DNA from: Caulobacter sp. FWC26
GTDB lineage: Bacteria > Pseudomonadota > Alphaproteobacteria > Caulobacterales > Caulobacteraceae
DNA length: 64,000 bases
Direction of reading: 5' to 3'
Assembly (NCBI RefSeq): GCF_002742645.2
Contig: NZ_CP033873.1
Location: 1 to 64,000, forward strand
The translations under genes and the position numbers were made by a program. The notes below the pieces were generated by a model. It saw only the letters and a program-made list of their open reading frames with translations, was not told the DNA's origin and did no database searches. Positions 1-8,133 of this stretch are shown piece by piece (within the stretch, counting starts at the first letter, position 1; each line of letters starts with the position of its first letter).

Positions 1-3
1 CGA

Positions 4-207
4 GTGTCACGTCGCTACATTCTCACGCCTCGCCAGCGCGAGTGCTTGTCCGAGGCCCGGAAGGGAAAGACCGCCGCCCAGATCGCCCACAAGCTCGGCA
101 TCTCCGAGCACACCGCCAACAGCTATCTTTCGGAGGCCTATCGCCGGCTTGGCGCGCGCAATCGCGCCCACGCCGTCGCCCTGGCGGTCAGCCTCGGCGA
201 GATCTGA
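4..207 (+). CDS. Stand-alone LuxR/GerE-type HTH regulator, possibly 5' partial
   Basis: The 67-residue product is little more than a LuxR/GerE-type DNA-binding domain. LTPRQRECL sits near residues 7-15 and the recognition region AAQIAHKLGISEHTANSY near 24-41. No receiver or ligand-binding domain is visible. The GTG at 4 is the first start in the window, but the frame is open to the window edge, so the true start may lie upstream and a longer N-terminal part may be missing. It precedes an XRE regulator and the conjugation operon, so a role in controlling transfer genes is possible but is inference. The family assignment is fairly secure and the target is unknown. Confidence 0.7.
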   Translation: MSRRYILTPRQRECLSEARKGKTAAQIAHKLGISEHTANSYLSEAYRRLGARNRAHAVALAVSLGEI

Positions 208-332
208 CGCCGCATCTGGCCAGCGTCGTTCGGCGCCGCGCGATCGTGGCGAGAAAATTCTGAGGTCGTGACGCTGCGCCTCGTCAAACGCTGCTCGCAA
301 ACCCATGATCCTGAGCCGGGCGGGAGCAGCAC

Positions 333-740
333 GTGAAGGACAACGCTGACGACGAGGGCCGCGCCGGGCGGGTCGGCCGCCATGTGGGCGCCAGGGTGCG
401 CTTGCGGCGCAAGCTGTTGGGCCGCTCCCAGGCCCGGCTGGGTCAGGCGCTCGGCGTCAGTTTCCAGCAGGTCCAGAAATACGAGCGCGGAACAAACCAG
501 CTCAGCGCGGCCAAACTGCAGGCCCTGGCCGAAGCGCTCGATACGCCGATCAGCTATTTCTTCGAGGGACTGGGCCAGGCGCGGGACGTCCGTCCGGAGC
601 CTGACCGGAGCGCCAGCGCACAGGAGTTCCTGCTCGAACCCGAGGGCGCGGACTGGGCGCGCGCCATCATGGCCATCAAGTCCCCGGCGCTGCGCCGCAA
701 GATCCTCAATCTGATCGAGGCGATGGCGCTGGCGGAATGA
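333..740 (+). CDS. XRE-family HTH transcriptional regulator
   Basis: The 135-residue product carries a Cro/CI-type helix-turn-helix at about residues 20-75, with the signature GRSQARLGQALGVSFQQVQKY followed by a short C-terminal part that ends in a hydrophobic helix. This layout is common among alphaproteobacterial XRE regulators. The GTG start at 333 is preceded by GGGAG about 6 bases upstream. It lies just ahead of the trb-type operon (next gene at 857), so it may regulate plasmid transfer or respond to growth signals, which is inference from position only. Confidence in the DNA-binding fold is high; the regulon is not known. Confidence 0.82.
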   Translation: MKDNADDEGRAGRVGRHVGARVRLRRKLLGRSQARLGQALGVSFQQVQKYERGTNQLSAAKLQALAEALDTPISYFFEGLGQARDVRPEPDRSASAQEFLLEPEGADWARAIMAIKSPALRRKILNLIEAMALAE

Positions 741-856
741 TCGTCGGGGGCGTTTGTTACGCTCAAGTCCCGTGGGTTCTTACCCGCGAAATCCTCCAGA
801 TTGCGGCGCAAACAGAGGCTGTGCACGGTTTGCGGGTCAACCGCGAGGACCTGGCC

Positions 857-1204
857 ATGCGAACGCCCACCTTCCCATCGCGCCCCTCCCCTCGCCTGCT
901 GCGCCTCCTGCTTCTTGTCGGGGTCCTGGCGCTGGCCGCCGAGCCGGCGTTGGCGGCCGGCGGCGGGGGCGCGGCCATGCCCTGGGACGACAAACTGAGC
1001 GCCGTCGCCGATTCCATCACCGGGCCGGTGGCCAAGGCGATCGGCGTGATCGCCATCGCTTTGACGGGTCTGGGCGTGGCCTTTTCCGAGGGCGGCTCCT
1101 GGGTCCGGCGCGGACTCAGCGTGATCTTCGGCCTTTCGATCGCCTTCACCGCGTCCTCCTTCGCCCTGTCGTTCTTCAACTTCACCGGCGGGGCGGGGTT
1201 CTAG
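857..1204 (+). CDS. trbC: TrbC/VirB2-type conjugative pilin precursor
   Basis: This is the likely major pilin subunit of a conjugative type IV secretion system. The 115-residue product has an N-terminal signal peptide (LLRLLLLVGVLALAAEPALA) with an AxA-type cleavage site, then a short mature protein with two hydrophobic segments (about residues 60-77 and 87-108), as in TrbC/VirB2. It is followed after one base by the TrbD-like gene. A longer frame reaches back to an ATG at 737 that overlaps the XRE gene. I chose the ATG at 857 because it places the signal peptide at the N terminus. Family assignment also rests on gene order. Confidence 0.8.
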   Translation: MRTPTFPSRPSPRLLRLLLLVGVLALAAEPALAAGGGGAAMPWDDKLSAVADSITGPVAKAIGVIAIALTGLGVAFSEGGSWVRRGLSVIFGLSIAFTASSFALSFFNFTGGAGF

Positions 1205-1205
1205 G

Positions 1206-1466
1206 ATGGAGCGCATCGAGGGCTTCGAGATCGATTTCCATGGCGCCCTGGCCGAGCCGATCACCCTGGGCGGCGTCCCGCGCGGTCCGGCGGTGTTGAT
1301 CGGCACCCTGACGGCGATCCTGGCCCTGGGTCTGCAGGCGCCGCTGATCGGGGTTCCACTCGGTCTTGGCCTCTGGGCGGGCGCATACGCCCTGGCCCGT
1401 CAGGACCCCTACGTCTTCGACATCCTCCGCCGGCACGTGCGCCAGCCGGCCTGGTTCGAGGCCTGA
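1206..1466 (+). CDS. trbD: TrbD/VirB3-type inner-membrane T4SS protein
   Basis: This 86-residue protein has the hallmarks of TrbD/VirB3: a short hydrophilic start, one long paired hydrophobic stretch at about residues 28-60, and a C-terminal RQDPYVFDILRRH motif like the D-P-x-x-x-x-x-x-x-R pattern common in the family. VirB3 proteins assist pilus assembly together with the VirB4 ATPase. It starts one base after the trbC stop and is followed 10 bases later by the VirB4 homologue, the usual order B2-B3-B4. No unusual features. Confidence 0.82.
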   Translation: MERIEGFEIDFHGALAEPITLGGVPRGPAVLIGTLTAILALGLQAPLIGVPLGLGLWAGAYALARQDPYVFDILRRHVRQPAWFEA

Positions 1467-1476
1467 GGCGGACGCT

Positions 1477-3933
1477 ATGCTGTTCCTCGGAGAGTACCGT
1501 CACAAGTCCAGCCGCCTATTCGACCACCTGCCCTGGGCGTTGCTGATCGCGCCGGGCGTGGTGCTCAACAAGGATGGGGCGTTCCAGCAAACCCTGACTT
1601 TCCGCGGCCCGGACCTGGCCAGCGCCACCGACATCGGCCTGGTGGCCGCCCGCGCCCAGATCAACAATGCCCTGCGCCGGCTCGGCTCGCGCTGGTGCGT
1701 CCATGTCGAGGCGGTCCGCTCGCCCTCGCGGGCCTATCCGGCGACAGCCTGTCCCGACCCCGTCAGCCACCTGGTCGATGAGGAGCGGCGGCTCGATTTC
1801 GAAGCCGAGACCGCTCACTTCGAAAGCCGCTATTTCCTGACCCTGACCTTCCTGCCGCCGGAGGCGGCGGTGGGGACCGTGCGCAGCCTGCTGGTGGAGA
1901 ACCTGCCGGACGGCAAGGGTTCGGCCTCGCTCTATCGCGCCGCCCTGGAGGAGTTCCGCGCCGCGGTGTCGAGCTTGCGCGACATTCTCGCCGGGGTGCT
2001 GCCGATGGTGCGGCCGCTCGACGACGCCGAGACCCTGACCTATCTGCATGCCTGCGTGTCCACCAAGGTCCATCGGGTCGCCTCGCCGCCGGTTCCGGCC
2101 TATCTCGACGCCTTCCTCACCGACGATGATCTGCAGGGCGGTCTCTATCCGCGGCTGGGCCAGCACTACCTGCGAACCCTGTCGGTGCGCGCCTATCCGG
2201 CCGCCTCCTGGCCCGGAATCCTCGACCAGCTCAATGGCCTTGGCCTGTCCTATCGCTGGGTCACCCGTTTCCTGCCGCTGGACAAGGAGGACGCGCGCAA
2301 GGCCGTGACCACCTTGCGCAAGCGCTGGTTCGCCAAGCGCAAGGGCGTCCTGGCGCTGCTGAAGGAGGCCATCACCCGCGAGCCGTCCGTACTGGAGGAT
2401 CCGGATGCGGCCCAGAAGGCCCAGGACGCCGACGCGGCCCTGGCGGTGCTCGGTGATGATCTGGCGGCCCTGGGCTATGTCACGCCCACCATCACCCTGA
2501 TGGATCCCGACCCCGACGTCTTGGCCGCCCAGGTCCGCCAGGTCGAGAGCATCGTCAACCGCGCCGGCTTCGTGGCCAAGGTCGAAGACCTCAATGCCGT
2601 CGAGGCCTGGTTGGGAAGCCTTCCGGGCCAGGCCTATGCCGATCAGCGCCGGCCGCTGGTCAGCACCCTCAACCTTTGCGACCTGTTGCCGGTCTCGGCG
2701 ATCTGGCCGGGCCCCGACCATAATCGCCACCTCAGCGGCGAATGCGCCAAGCGCGGCTTTGCGGGTCGCCAGCCGCCGCTGATGCACGCCCTGACCGGGG
2801 CGGCCACGCCTTTCCGGCTGGATCTCCATCAGGGCGATGTCGGCCACACCCTGATCGCCGGCCCGACCGGGGCGGGCAAATCGGTGCTGCTCAACATGCT
2901 GGCGCTGCAGTGGCGACGCTATCCCGAGGCGCAGGTGCGCATCTTCGACCGGGGCGCCAGCGCCCGGGCCGCGACCCTGCTGGTCGGCGGCGATTGGCAT
3001 GACCTGTCCGCCGGGTCGGCCCTGGCTTTCCAGCCGCTGGCCGATATCGACCAGGCCGAGGAGCGGGTCTGGGCTCAGGGCTGGATCGAGGACCTGCTGG
3101 CCGCCGGCGGGGTCCAGATCGATCCGGCCGCGCGCGAGAGCGTCTGGACGGCGCTGCGAAGCGTGGCGGCTGGTCCGCGCGAACAGCGGACCCTGACGGT
3201 CCTGGCCGCCACCCTGCAGGACAGGACGCTGAAGGCGGCGCTGGCCCCCTTCACCCTGGCCGGACCGCACGGCCGCCTTCTGGACGCGGCCAGCGCCAAC
3301 CTGAGGACCAGCGACTGGCAGGCCTTCGAACTGGGCGAGATCCTGGCCAGCCGCGCGGCCGCCGGCCCGGTGCTGACCTATCTCTTCCATCTTCTGGCGC
3401 GCGACTTCGATGGTCGGCCCACCTTGTTGGTGCTCGACGAGGCCTGGCTGCTGCTGGAATCGACCGCCTTCGCCGCCAAGATCCGCGAGTGGCTCCTGAC
3501 CCTGCGCAAACGCAATGTCGCGGTGCTGTTCGCCACCCCGAGCCTCAAGGCGGTGCTGGACTCCAGCGTCGCTGCGGCGCTGATCGAGGGCTGTCCAACC
3601 CGGATCTTCCTGCCCAATCCCGACGCCCGCTCGGCCGAGTTGGCCAAGGCCTACGCCGCCTTCGGCCTCAACACCCAGCAGGTGGCGATCATCGCCGGCG
3701 CCAGCCCCAAGCGCGAGTACTACTATCAGAGCGTGGCCGGAAACCGCCTGTTCGAGCTGGGGCTTGGTCCGGTAGCGCTGGCCGCGGCCGGCTCGGCCTC
3801 GCCCGGCGACCAGGCGCTGATCTCCCGGCTGTTGGCCGAGCACGGCCGCGACGGGTTCGCGTCGGCCTTCTACCGCGCCAAGGGCTTGGCCGAGGTCGCC
3901 GATTTCCTGGCCGAGACGCGCCATGCAGCCTGA
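1477..3933 (+). CDS. trbE: TrbE/VirB4-type conjugation ATPase
   Basis: An 818-residue cytoplasmic ATPase that powers pilus assembly and substrate transfer. The Walker A motif GPTGAGKS is at about residues 462-469 and Walker B (LLVLDEAW) near residues 649-656, with the long N-terminal CagE/TrbE/VirB domain before them. Length matches TrbE/VirB4 (about 800). I chose the ATG at 1477 because the MLFLGEYR start resembles family members and follows trbD closely; the same frame is open back to 1366 but that part overlaps trbD. The C terminus overlaps the next gene by 11 bases, indicating translational coupling. Confidence 0.93.
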   Translation: MLFLGEYRHKSSRLFDHLPWALLIAPGVVLNKDGAFQQTLTFRGPDLASATDIGLVAARAQINNALRRLGSRWCVHVEAVRSPSRAYPATACPDPVSHLVDEERRLDFEAETAHFESRYFLTLTFLPPEAAVGTVRSLLVENLPDGKGSASLYRAALEEFRAAVSSLRDILAGVLPMVRPLDDAETLTYLHACVSTKVHRVASPPVPAYLDAFLTDDDLQGGLYPRLGQHYLRTLSVRAYPAASWPGILDQLNGLGLSYRWVTRFLPLDKEDARKAVTTLRKRWFAKRKGVLALLKEAITREPSVLEDPDAAQKAQDADAALAVLGDDLAALGYVTPTITLMDPDPDVLAAQVRQVESIVNRAGFVAKVEDLNAVEAWLGSLPGQAYADQRRPLVSTLNLCDLLPVSAIWPGPDHNRHLSGECAKRGFAGRQPPLMHALTGAATPFRLDLHQGDVGHTLIAGPTGAGKSVLLNMLALQWRRYPEAQVRIFDRGASARAATLLVGGDWHDLSAGSALAFQPLADIDQAEERVWAQGWIEDLLAAGGVQIDPAARESVWTALRSVAAGPREQRTLTVLAATLQDRTLKAALAPFTLAGPHGRLLDAASANLRTSDWQAFELGEILASRAAAGPVLTYLFHLLARDFDGRPTLLVLDEAWLLLESTAFAAKIREWLLTLRKRNVAVLFATPSLKAVLDSSVAAALIEGCPTRIFLPNPDARSAELAKAYAAFGLNTQQVAIIAGASPKREYYYQSVAGNRLFELGLGPVALAAAGSASPGDQALISRLLAEHGRDGFASAFYRAKGLAEVADFLAETRHAA

Positions 3934-4201
3934 TCCACGCCTGGGGCCCTGGGGGCGGCTGCCGGCCGCCTGGACGGCTAGCCCCCGCCGGCGGCGGCTC
4001 GCCTTCGTCGCCCTTTTGCTGCCGGGCGCGGTCATGGCCGTGAGCGGCGCCCAGATCCTGCAGAGCCCGCCGATGCTCGCGGTCGGCGTCGGCTGGCTGG
4101 CGGCCGCCACCGCCGTGCGCTGGGCGTCGGAACCGCGCTTCCTGGCCCGCGAGGCCGAGGACGACGAGCCCGTCGAACCCCAAGAGGAGACCGCCTCATG
4201 A
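3923..4201 (+). CDS. Small membrane protein of the T4SS operon, unrecognised
   Basis: A 92-residue protein that overlaps trbE by 11 bases and the trbJ-like gene by 4 (ATGA). It has two predicted membrane helices at about residues 25-43 and 50-67, and an acidic C-terminal tail. I do not recognise the family. Its place between trbE and trbJ and the tight overlaps on both sides argue for a real gene whose product works with the secretion machine at the inner membrane. It could be a diverged accessory or exclusion component. Confidence 0.65.
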   Translation: MQPDPRLGPWGRLPAAWTASPRRRRLAFVALLLPGAVMAVSGAQILQSPPMLAVGVGWLAAATAVRWASEPRFLAREAEDDEPVEPQEETAS

Positions 4202-4920
4202 CCCCGACCCGTCGCCGCCTCCTGGCCTTAGTCCCGTTCGCCCTGGGGCCGGTGCTGTCGAACGCCATGGTCGCACCGGCCTGGGGCCAGGTCACCGTCT
4301 ACGACCCGGCGGCCGTCGCCCAGATGATCAGGCAGGTCAGCCAGGGCCTGCAGCAGATCCAGTCCCTGCAGGCGCAACTGACCAACTCCGAGCGCATGCT
4401 GCAAAGCCTGGGGCTGGACGTCACCGGCCCGCTGCGCGACATCGCTGGTCAGGCCACGGCCCTGCTCCGCCAGGCCCAAGGCCTGGGCTATTCGGCCGCC
4501 GATCTCAGTCGCGATTTCGCCGCCCTCTATCCGGGCGATCTGGCCGGCCTGACGCCCGCGGCCCTGGCCGACAAGCTGCGCGCCTGGGGACAGGCCAGTC
4601 GCCAGACCCTGCAAGAAGCCCTTCAAGTCCAAAATCAGATCGCCCAGGCCCAGGGCGCGACGGCCAACGCGGTGGGCGCGGCGGTGGACGCCTCCCAGGC
4701 GGCCTCGGGGCAGACCGCCGCCGTGCAGGCCACCAACCAACTGCTGGCGGCCCTCTCCACCCAGCTGACGCAGTTGCAGACGCTGCTGATCACCCAAGGG
4801 CGCCAGGCTCAGACCTATGAGGCCGAACGGCGCGCGCTCGTCAGTAAGGGCGAAGCCGACCGTCAACGCGCGTCGGTGCTTCCCGCCCCGCCCTCGCCCA
4901 GCCCCCGGACCAGCTTCTGA
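4198..4920 (+). CDS. trbJ: TrbJ/VirB5-type periplasmic T4SS protein
   Basis: The 240-residue product begins with an Arg-rich signal sequence (TRRRLLALVPFALGPVLSNA) and continues as a mostly helical, Gln/Ala-rich periplasmic protein (IRQVSQGLQQIQSLQAQL near residue 42). This is the pattern of TrbJ, the P-type counterpart of the minor pilin VirB5. The region around residues 130-200 is also coiled-coil-like. It overlaps its upstream neighbour by 4 bases, and its stop shares one base with the start of the lipoprotein gene. TrbJ is thought to act in pilus assembly and mating-pair contact. Confidence 0.8.
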   Translation: MTPTRRRLLALVPFALGPVLSNAMVAPAWGQVTVYDPAAVAQMIRQVSQGLQQIQSLQAQLTNSERMLQSLGLDVTGPLRDIAGQATALLRQAQGLGYSAADLSRDFAALYPGDLAGLTPAALADKLRAWGQASRQTLQEALQVQNQIAQAQGATANAVGAAVDASQAASGQTAAVQATNQLLAALSTQLTQLQTLLITQGRQAQTYEAERRALVSKGEADRQRASVLPAPPSPSPRTSF

Positions 4921-5168
4921 TGCGTCTCCTCCCTGCTCCCCGTCTGCTCTCGCTCGTTGGGCTCCTCGCCCTGGCCAGTTGCGAACAGCACGCCCCCGCT
5001 GGCCCCCAGGCCGTGGGCTGCACCGCCGAGGAGATGCGAACCCGCCAAGCCCGCACGCCGGCCTGCCAGGCGCAGTTCCAGGCGCTTCTGGACAAGGCCG
5101 AGGCCGATCGCCAACGCGCCTCGGCGATCAAGCCGGCGGCGCCCGCCCCATCCCGTGACCGGTTCTGA
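4920..5168 (+). CDS. Small TrbK-like lipoprotein, possible entry-exclusion protein
   Basis: An 82-residue protein with a clear lipobox: hydrophobic N terminus followed by LALASC, with the Cys at about residue 21 as the lipidated position. The mature part is short and has two more Cys residues (about 39 and 54). In P-type conjugation operons a small lipoprotein, TrbK, lies right after trbJ and mediates entry exclusion. Position, size and lipobox fit that role, but sequence conservation in this group is weak, so the functional name is inference. Confidence 0.65.
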   Translation: MRLLPAPRLLSLVGLLALASCEQHAPAGPQAVGCTAEEMRTRQARTPACQAQFQALLDKAEADRQRASAIKPAAPAPSRDRF

Positions 5169-5176
5169 GACCGGCG

Positions 5177-6388
5177 ATGTCGACCGCCTCGCCCGCCGCC
5201 ATCGACGACCTGCTCGACCGCTACACCACCCAGGTCGGTTCGGGGTTTGGCCTGATCCAGGGCGACGTGCAGACCACGTTCGGCATCCTGATGATCATCA
5301 GTCTGGGCCTGTCGGCCCTGCTCTGGGCGCTGGACGAGCACCAGAACATTCCCGCCGCCCTGGTGCGCAAGATTCTGCTGTTCGGGTTCTTCGCCTGGCT
5401 GATCTCGGGCTGGAAGACCCTGGCCCTGACCGTGGTCAACGGCTTTGCCGCCCTGGGCCTGAAGGCCGGCGGCGGCGCCTTGACCGTCGGCGAGCTGATG
5501 CAGCCGTCCAAGGTGGCCATCGACGGCCTGAAGGTGGCCTTCGACCTGCTCAAATATATAGGCCGCCTGGCCAGCGAGGGCATGGGGGTGGGCTTCTTCA
5601 CCCACATCGACGCGATCCTGATCACCGCGGTCGTGGCCATCGGCGTCATCCTGGCCTTCATGGTGCTGGCCGTCGAAATCGCCGTCACCATCGTCGAGTT
5701 CTACATCGTCACCCTGATCGGCTTCGTCACGGTGCCGTTCGGGATCCTGACCCAGACGGCGTTCATGTCCGAACGCGCCATCGGCTACGTGGTCTCGGTC
5801 GGGGCCAAGGTCATGGCCCTGGCCCTGGTCGTGTCGATCGGCGAGCAGATCTTCGCCGGCTACACCGTCTCGGCCGAACCCACCTGGGCCGAGTCCTGCG
5901 GCCTGCTGCTGGCCGCGCTGCTGATCGTCATGCTGGCCTTCAAGGTTCCGGCGATCGCCGCGGCCCAGATCACCGGGGGTCCCCAACTGAGCGCCGGCTC
6001 GGCCGCCGCCGGAGCGGTCGGCCTGGCCGCCACCATCGGGGGCCTGGCCCTGGCCGGCCGCTGGGCCATGGGCGCGGGGGCCGCGGCCGGCTCGACCTCG
6101 GCGGCGCGCTCGGCGTCGCGCCTGCCCAGCGCCGGAGCGACCGGCGGGGGCGGCGCGTCGGGGGGCGGCGGCGCCAACACAAGTCCGCCCGGCGGCGCGG
6201 GCCAGACCGGGGCCGGACGGCGGGCCGCCGCGACCGGCGCGGTCGTTCGGCGGGCTCGAAAGACCTATGGGCCCGGAACCGCGGCCGCCCCCGGCGGGGC
6301 CAGCGATCCTCCGACCGGGACCGGCGCCGCCGAACCGGCGCCGCCCGAGGCCGAGGAACCCGATCCGCCCCCCGCCCCCAACCCTTGA
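5177..6388 (+). CDS. trbL: TrbL/VirB6-type polytopic membrane protein
   Basis: The 403-residue product has a multi-helix core (hydrophobic stretches at about residues 35-50, 60-78, 148-185 and 250-300) and a long low-complexity Gly/Ala/Pro-rich C-terminal tail from about residue 300. Both features are typical of TrbL, the inner-membrane channel component related to VirB6. It lies between trbJ/lipoprotein and trbF, the usual P-type order. The tail is extremely GC-rich, which explains the long spurious frames on the opposite strand here. Confidence 0.88.
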   Translation: MSTASPAAIDDLLDRYTTQVGSGFGLIQGDVQTTFGILMIISLGLSALLWALDEHQNIPAALVRKILLFGFFAWLISGWKTLALTVVNGFAALGLKAGGGALTVGELMQPSKVAIDGLKVAFDLLKYIGRLASEGMGVGFFTHIDAILITAVVAIGVILAFMVLAVEIAVTIVEFYIVTLIGFVTVPFGILTQTAFMSERAIGYVVSVGAKVMALALVVSIGEQIFAGYTVSAEPTWAESCGLLLAALLIVMLAFKVPAIAAAQITGGPQLSAGSAAAGAVGLAATIGGLALAGRWAMGAGAAAGSTSAARSASRLPSAGATGGGGASGGGGANTSPPGGAGQTGAGRRAAATGAVVRRARKTYGPGTAAAPGGASDPPTGTGAAEPAPPEAEEPDPPPAPNP

Positions 6389-6397
6389 GGCAAGCCC

Positions 6398-7087
6398 ATG
6401 CCATCCAACGCCTTCCGGCGTCCGCAGGACCGCTACGGCGACTCCACCCCGGTCGAGACGCCCTACCAGCGGGCAGGCCAGGTTCATGACGATCGTGACG
6501 GCGCCAAGCTCGTACAGGCCCGTAACTGGCGGCTGATGGCCTTCGGATGCCTGGCCTTGGCGACGATCAGCACCTCGTCGTTTCTCTACGTCCAACTGCG
6601 GCGGCCGATCGCGACCTATGCCATTCCGTTCGACCGCTACGGCAGGCCCGGCCGCGTGGAACTGGTCGACCGCGCCTACAAGCCCGACGACGCCATCAAG
6701 GCCAGCTTCGTCGCCGATTTCGTCCAGCGCGTGCGCTCCAAGAGCACCGACCTCGTGGTGCTGCGGGAAAACTGGGCCCACGCCACGCGCATGACCAACC
6801 AGGCCGCTCGCGCCAGCCTCGTCCAGTACGGCCAGGACCATGACCCCGCCGCGCGCCTGGGCCAGGAGGCGGTCGCCGTCGAGATCGCCTCGGTGCTGCC
6901 GCGCAGCCCCACGACCTTCCAGGTCCAGTGGCGCGAGACGACCTACCTGCAGGGCGTGGCCGGACCGCCGGTGCGCTGGACGGGCTTGTTCAGCCTGGCG
7001 GCTCGGGCGCCCACGACCGAGGACGAGCTGCTCGACAACCCCCGGGGCCTGGAGATCACCAGCTTTCAGTGGAGTCGCGACCTATGA
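6398..7087 (+). CDS. trbF: TrbF/VirB8-type T4SS core protein
   Basis: A 229-residue bitopic protein with a cytoplasmic N terminus of about 44 residues, one membrane helix (LMAFGCLALATISTSSFLYV, about 46-65) and a periplasmic VirB8/TrbF domain ending in FQWSRDL. The phrase VQWRETTY in the periplasmic part is typical of the family. VirB8 proteins nucleate assembly of the secretion channel. The stop overlaps the start of trbG by 4 bases (ATGA), so the two are translationally coupled. Confidence 0.88.
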   Translation: MPSNAFRRPQDRYGDSTPVETPYQRAGQVHDDRDGAKLVQARNWRLMAFGCLALATISTSSFLYVQLRRPIATYAIPFDRYGRPGRVELVDRAYKPDDAIKASFVADFVQRVRSKSTDLVVLRENWAHATRMTNQAARASLVQYGQDHDPAARLGQEAVAVEIASVLPRSPTTFQVQWRETTYLQGVAGPPVRWTGLFSLAARAPTTEDELLDNPRGLEITSFQWSRDL

Positions 7088-8133
7088 CATCGTCATCCTT
7101 TCAAAGGACCCGCGGCCTTGCCCTTCTGGCGCTTCTGGCTTGCGCGCCGCTGGCGGCGGCGTCCGCCGCGCCTGACCGTCCCGCCATCTTGCCGCCCGCC
7201 CCAGCGAGCCGGGCGGCCCCGCCTCCCAAGCCGGCATCATCGTCCGCGACGCTGTCGACGCCCTCGACGCCTCCGACGCCGGTAACGACAAGCGCGGCCA
7301 GGACGGCGCCCGAGGCGACCCGTTCACCGTCCGCGCGCCGCCCGCGCCCTCGTCGCCCGCGTCCGCTCAGCCAGCCGCTGGCCACCCTGCAGCGGGCCAA
7401 TGCCGAGGCGCGCGAGGGTCCGGCCAGCGGTGTGTTCGTCAACGCCGCGCTCTATCATCCGTTCGAGCCGGGGCGGCTCTACGCCATCCACACCAGTCCG
7501 CGCTTTCTGACCGCCATCGCCCTGCGGCCGGGCGAGAAACTGATCGCCAAGGCCGCCGGCGACACCGTGCGATGGGTGCTTGGCGAGACCGAAGCCGGGG
7601 CGGGCGAGACCTTGCAGGTGATCGTGCTGGTCAAGCCGATGCGCGGCGGCCTGCGCACCAACCTCGTGCTGACCACCGACCAGCGCACCTATCTGATCGA
7701 TGCGGTTTCGACCGACAGCGGCGCCTATACCAGCGTCCTGTCCTGGACCTATCCGCAGGAAGAAGCGCGGGCGCGAGCCCAGGAGGCGTCCCAGCGCGGC
7801 CAACAGGTCCTCCCCGTCCAGGTCGCCGCGCCGGTCGAGCAACTCGACTTCCGCTATGCGATCACCGCGCTGAAGGGCCGGCCGCCCGCCTGGACCCCCG
7901 TCCGGGTCTTCAACGACGGCGCCAAGACCTATATCGAGTTCCCGCCCGACCTGGCGGTACGCGAGGCGCCGCCGCTCTTCCTGCTGGACGCCGACGATCA
8001 GCCGCAACTGGTCAATACGCGGCTGGCCGGCCGCTATCTCGTCGTCGATCGCCTGATCGACCGAGCCGAACTGCGCCTGGGCGACAAGCGTCCGGCGGTC
8101 GTTCGGCTGACCCGGCAGGGCGTCCGGCCATGA
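7084..8133 (+). CDS. trbG: TrbG/VirB9-type outer-membrane core complex protein
   Basis: A 349-residue periplasmic component of the T4SS core complex. It has a signal peptide (GLALLALLACAPLAAASAA), a Pro/Ser/Thr-rich linker up to about residue 105, and the conserved VirB9/CagX domain. The C-terminal signature FLLDADDQPQLVNTRLAG followed by YLVVDRLIDRAELRLGD is characteristic of the family. The frame is open further upstream, but the ATG at 7084 gives a clean signal peptide and the usual ATGA overlap with trbF. It overlaps trbI by 4 bases. Confidence 0.88.
   Translation: MTSSSFQRTRGLALLALLACAPLAAASAAPDRPAILPPAPASRAAPPPKPASSSATLSTPSTPPTPVTTSAARTAPEATRSPSARRPRPRRPRPLSQPLATLQRANAEAREGPASGVFVNAALYHPFEPGRLYAIHTSPRFLTAIALRPGEKLIAKAAGDTVRWVLGETEAGAGETLQVIVLVKPMRGGLRTNLVLTTDQRTYLIDAVSTDSGAYTSVLSWTYPQEEARARAQEASQRGQQVLPVQVAAPVEQLDFRYAITALKGRPPAWTPVRVFNDGAKTYIEFPPDLAVREAPPLFLLDADDQPQLVNTRLAGRYLVVDRLIDRAELRLGDKRPAVVRLTRQGVRP

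Noticed and set aside
1516..4110. 864-residue open frame on the minus strand across trbE
   Set aside because: Gln/Arg/Gly-rich shadow of trbE caused by high GC at third positions; no domains, and the plus-strand frame has clear VirB4 motifs.
4841..6841. 666-residue minus-strand frame over trbL and trbF
   Set aside because: Low-complexity Gly/Arg/Asp text opposite recognisable T4SS genes.
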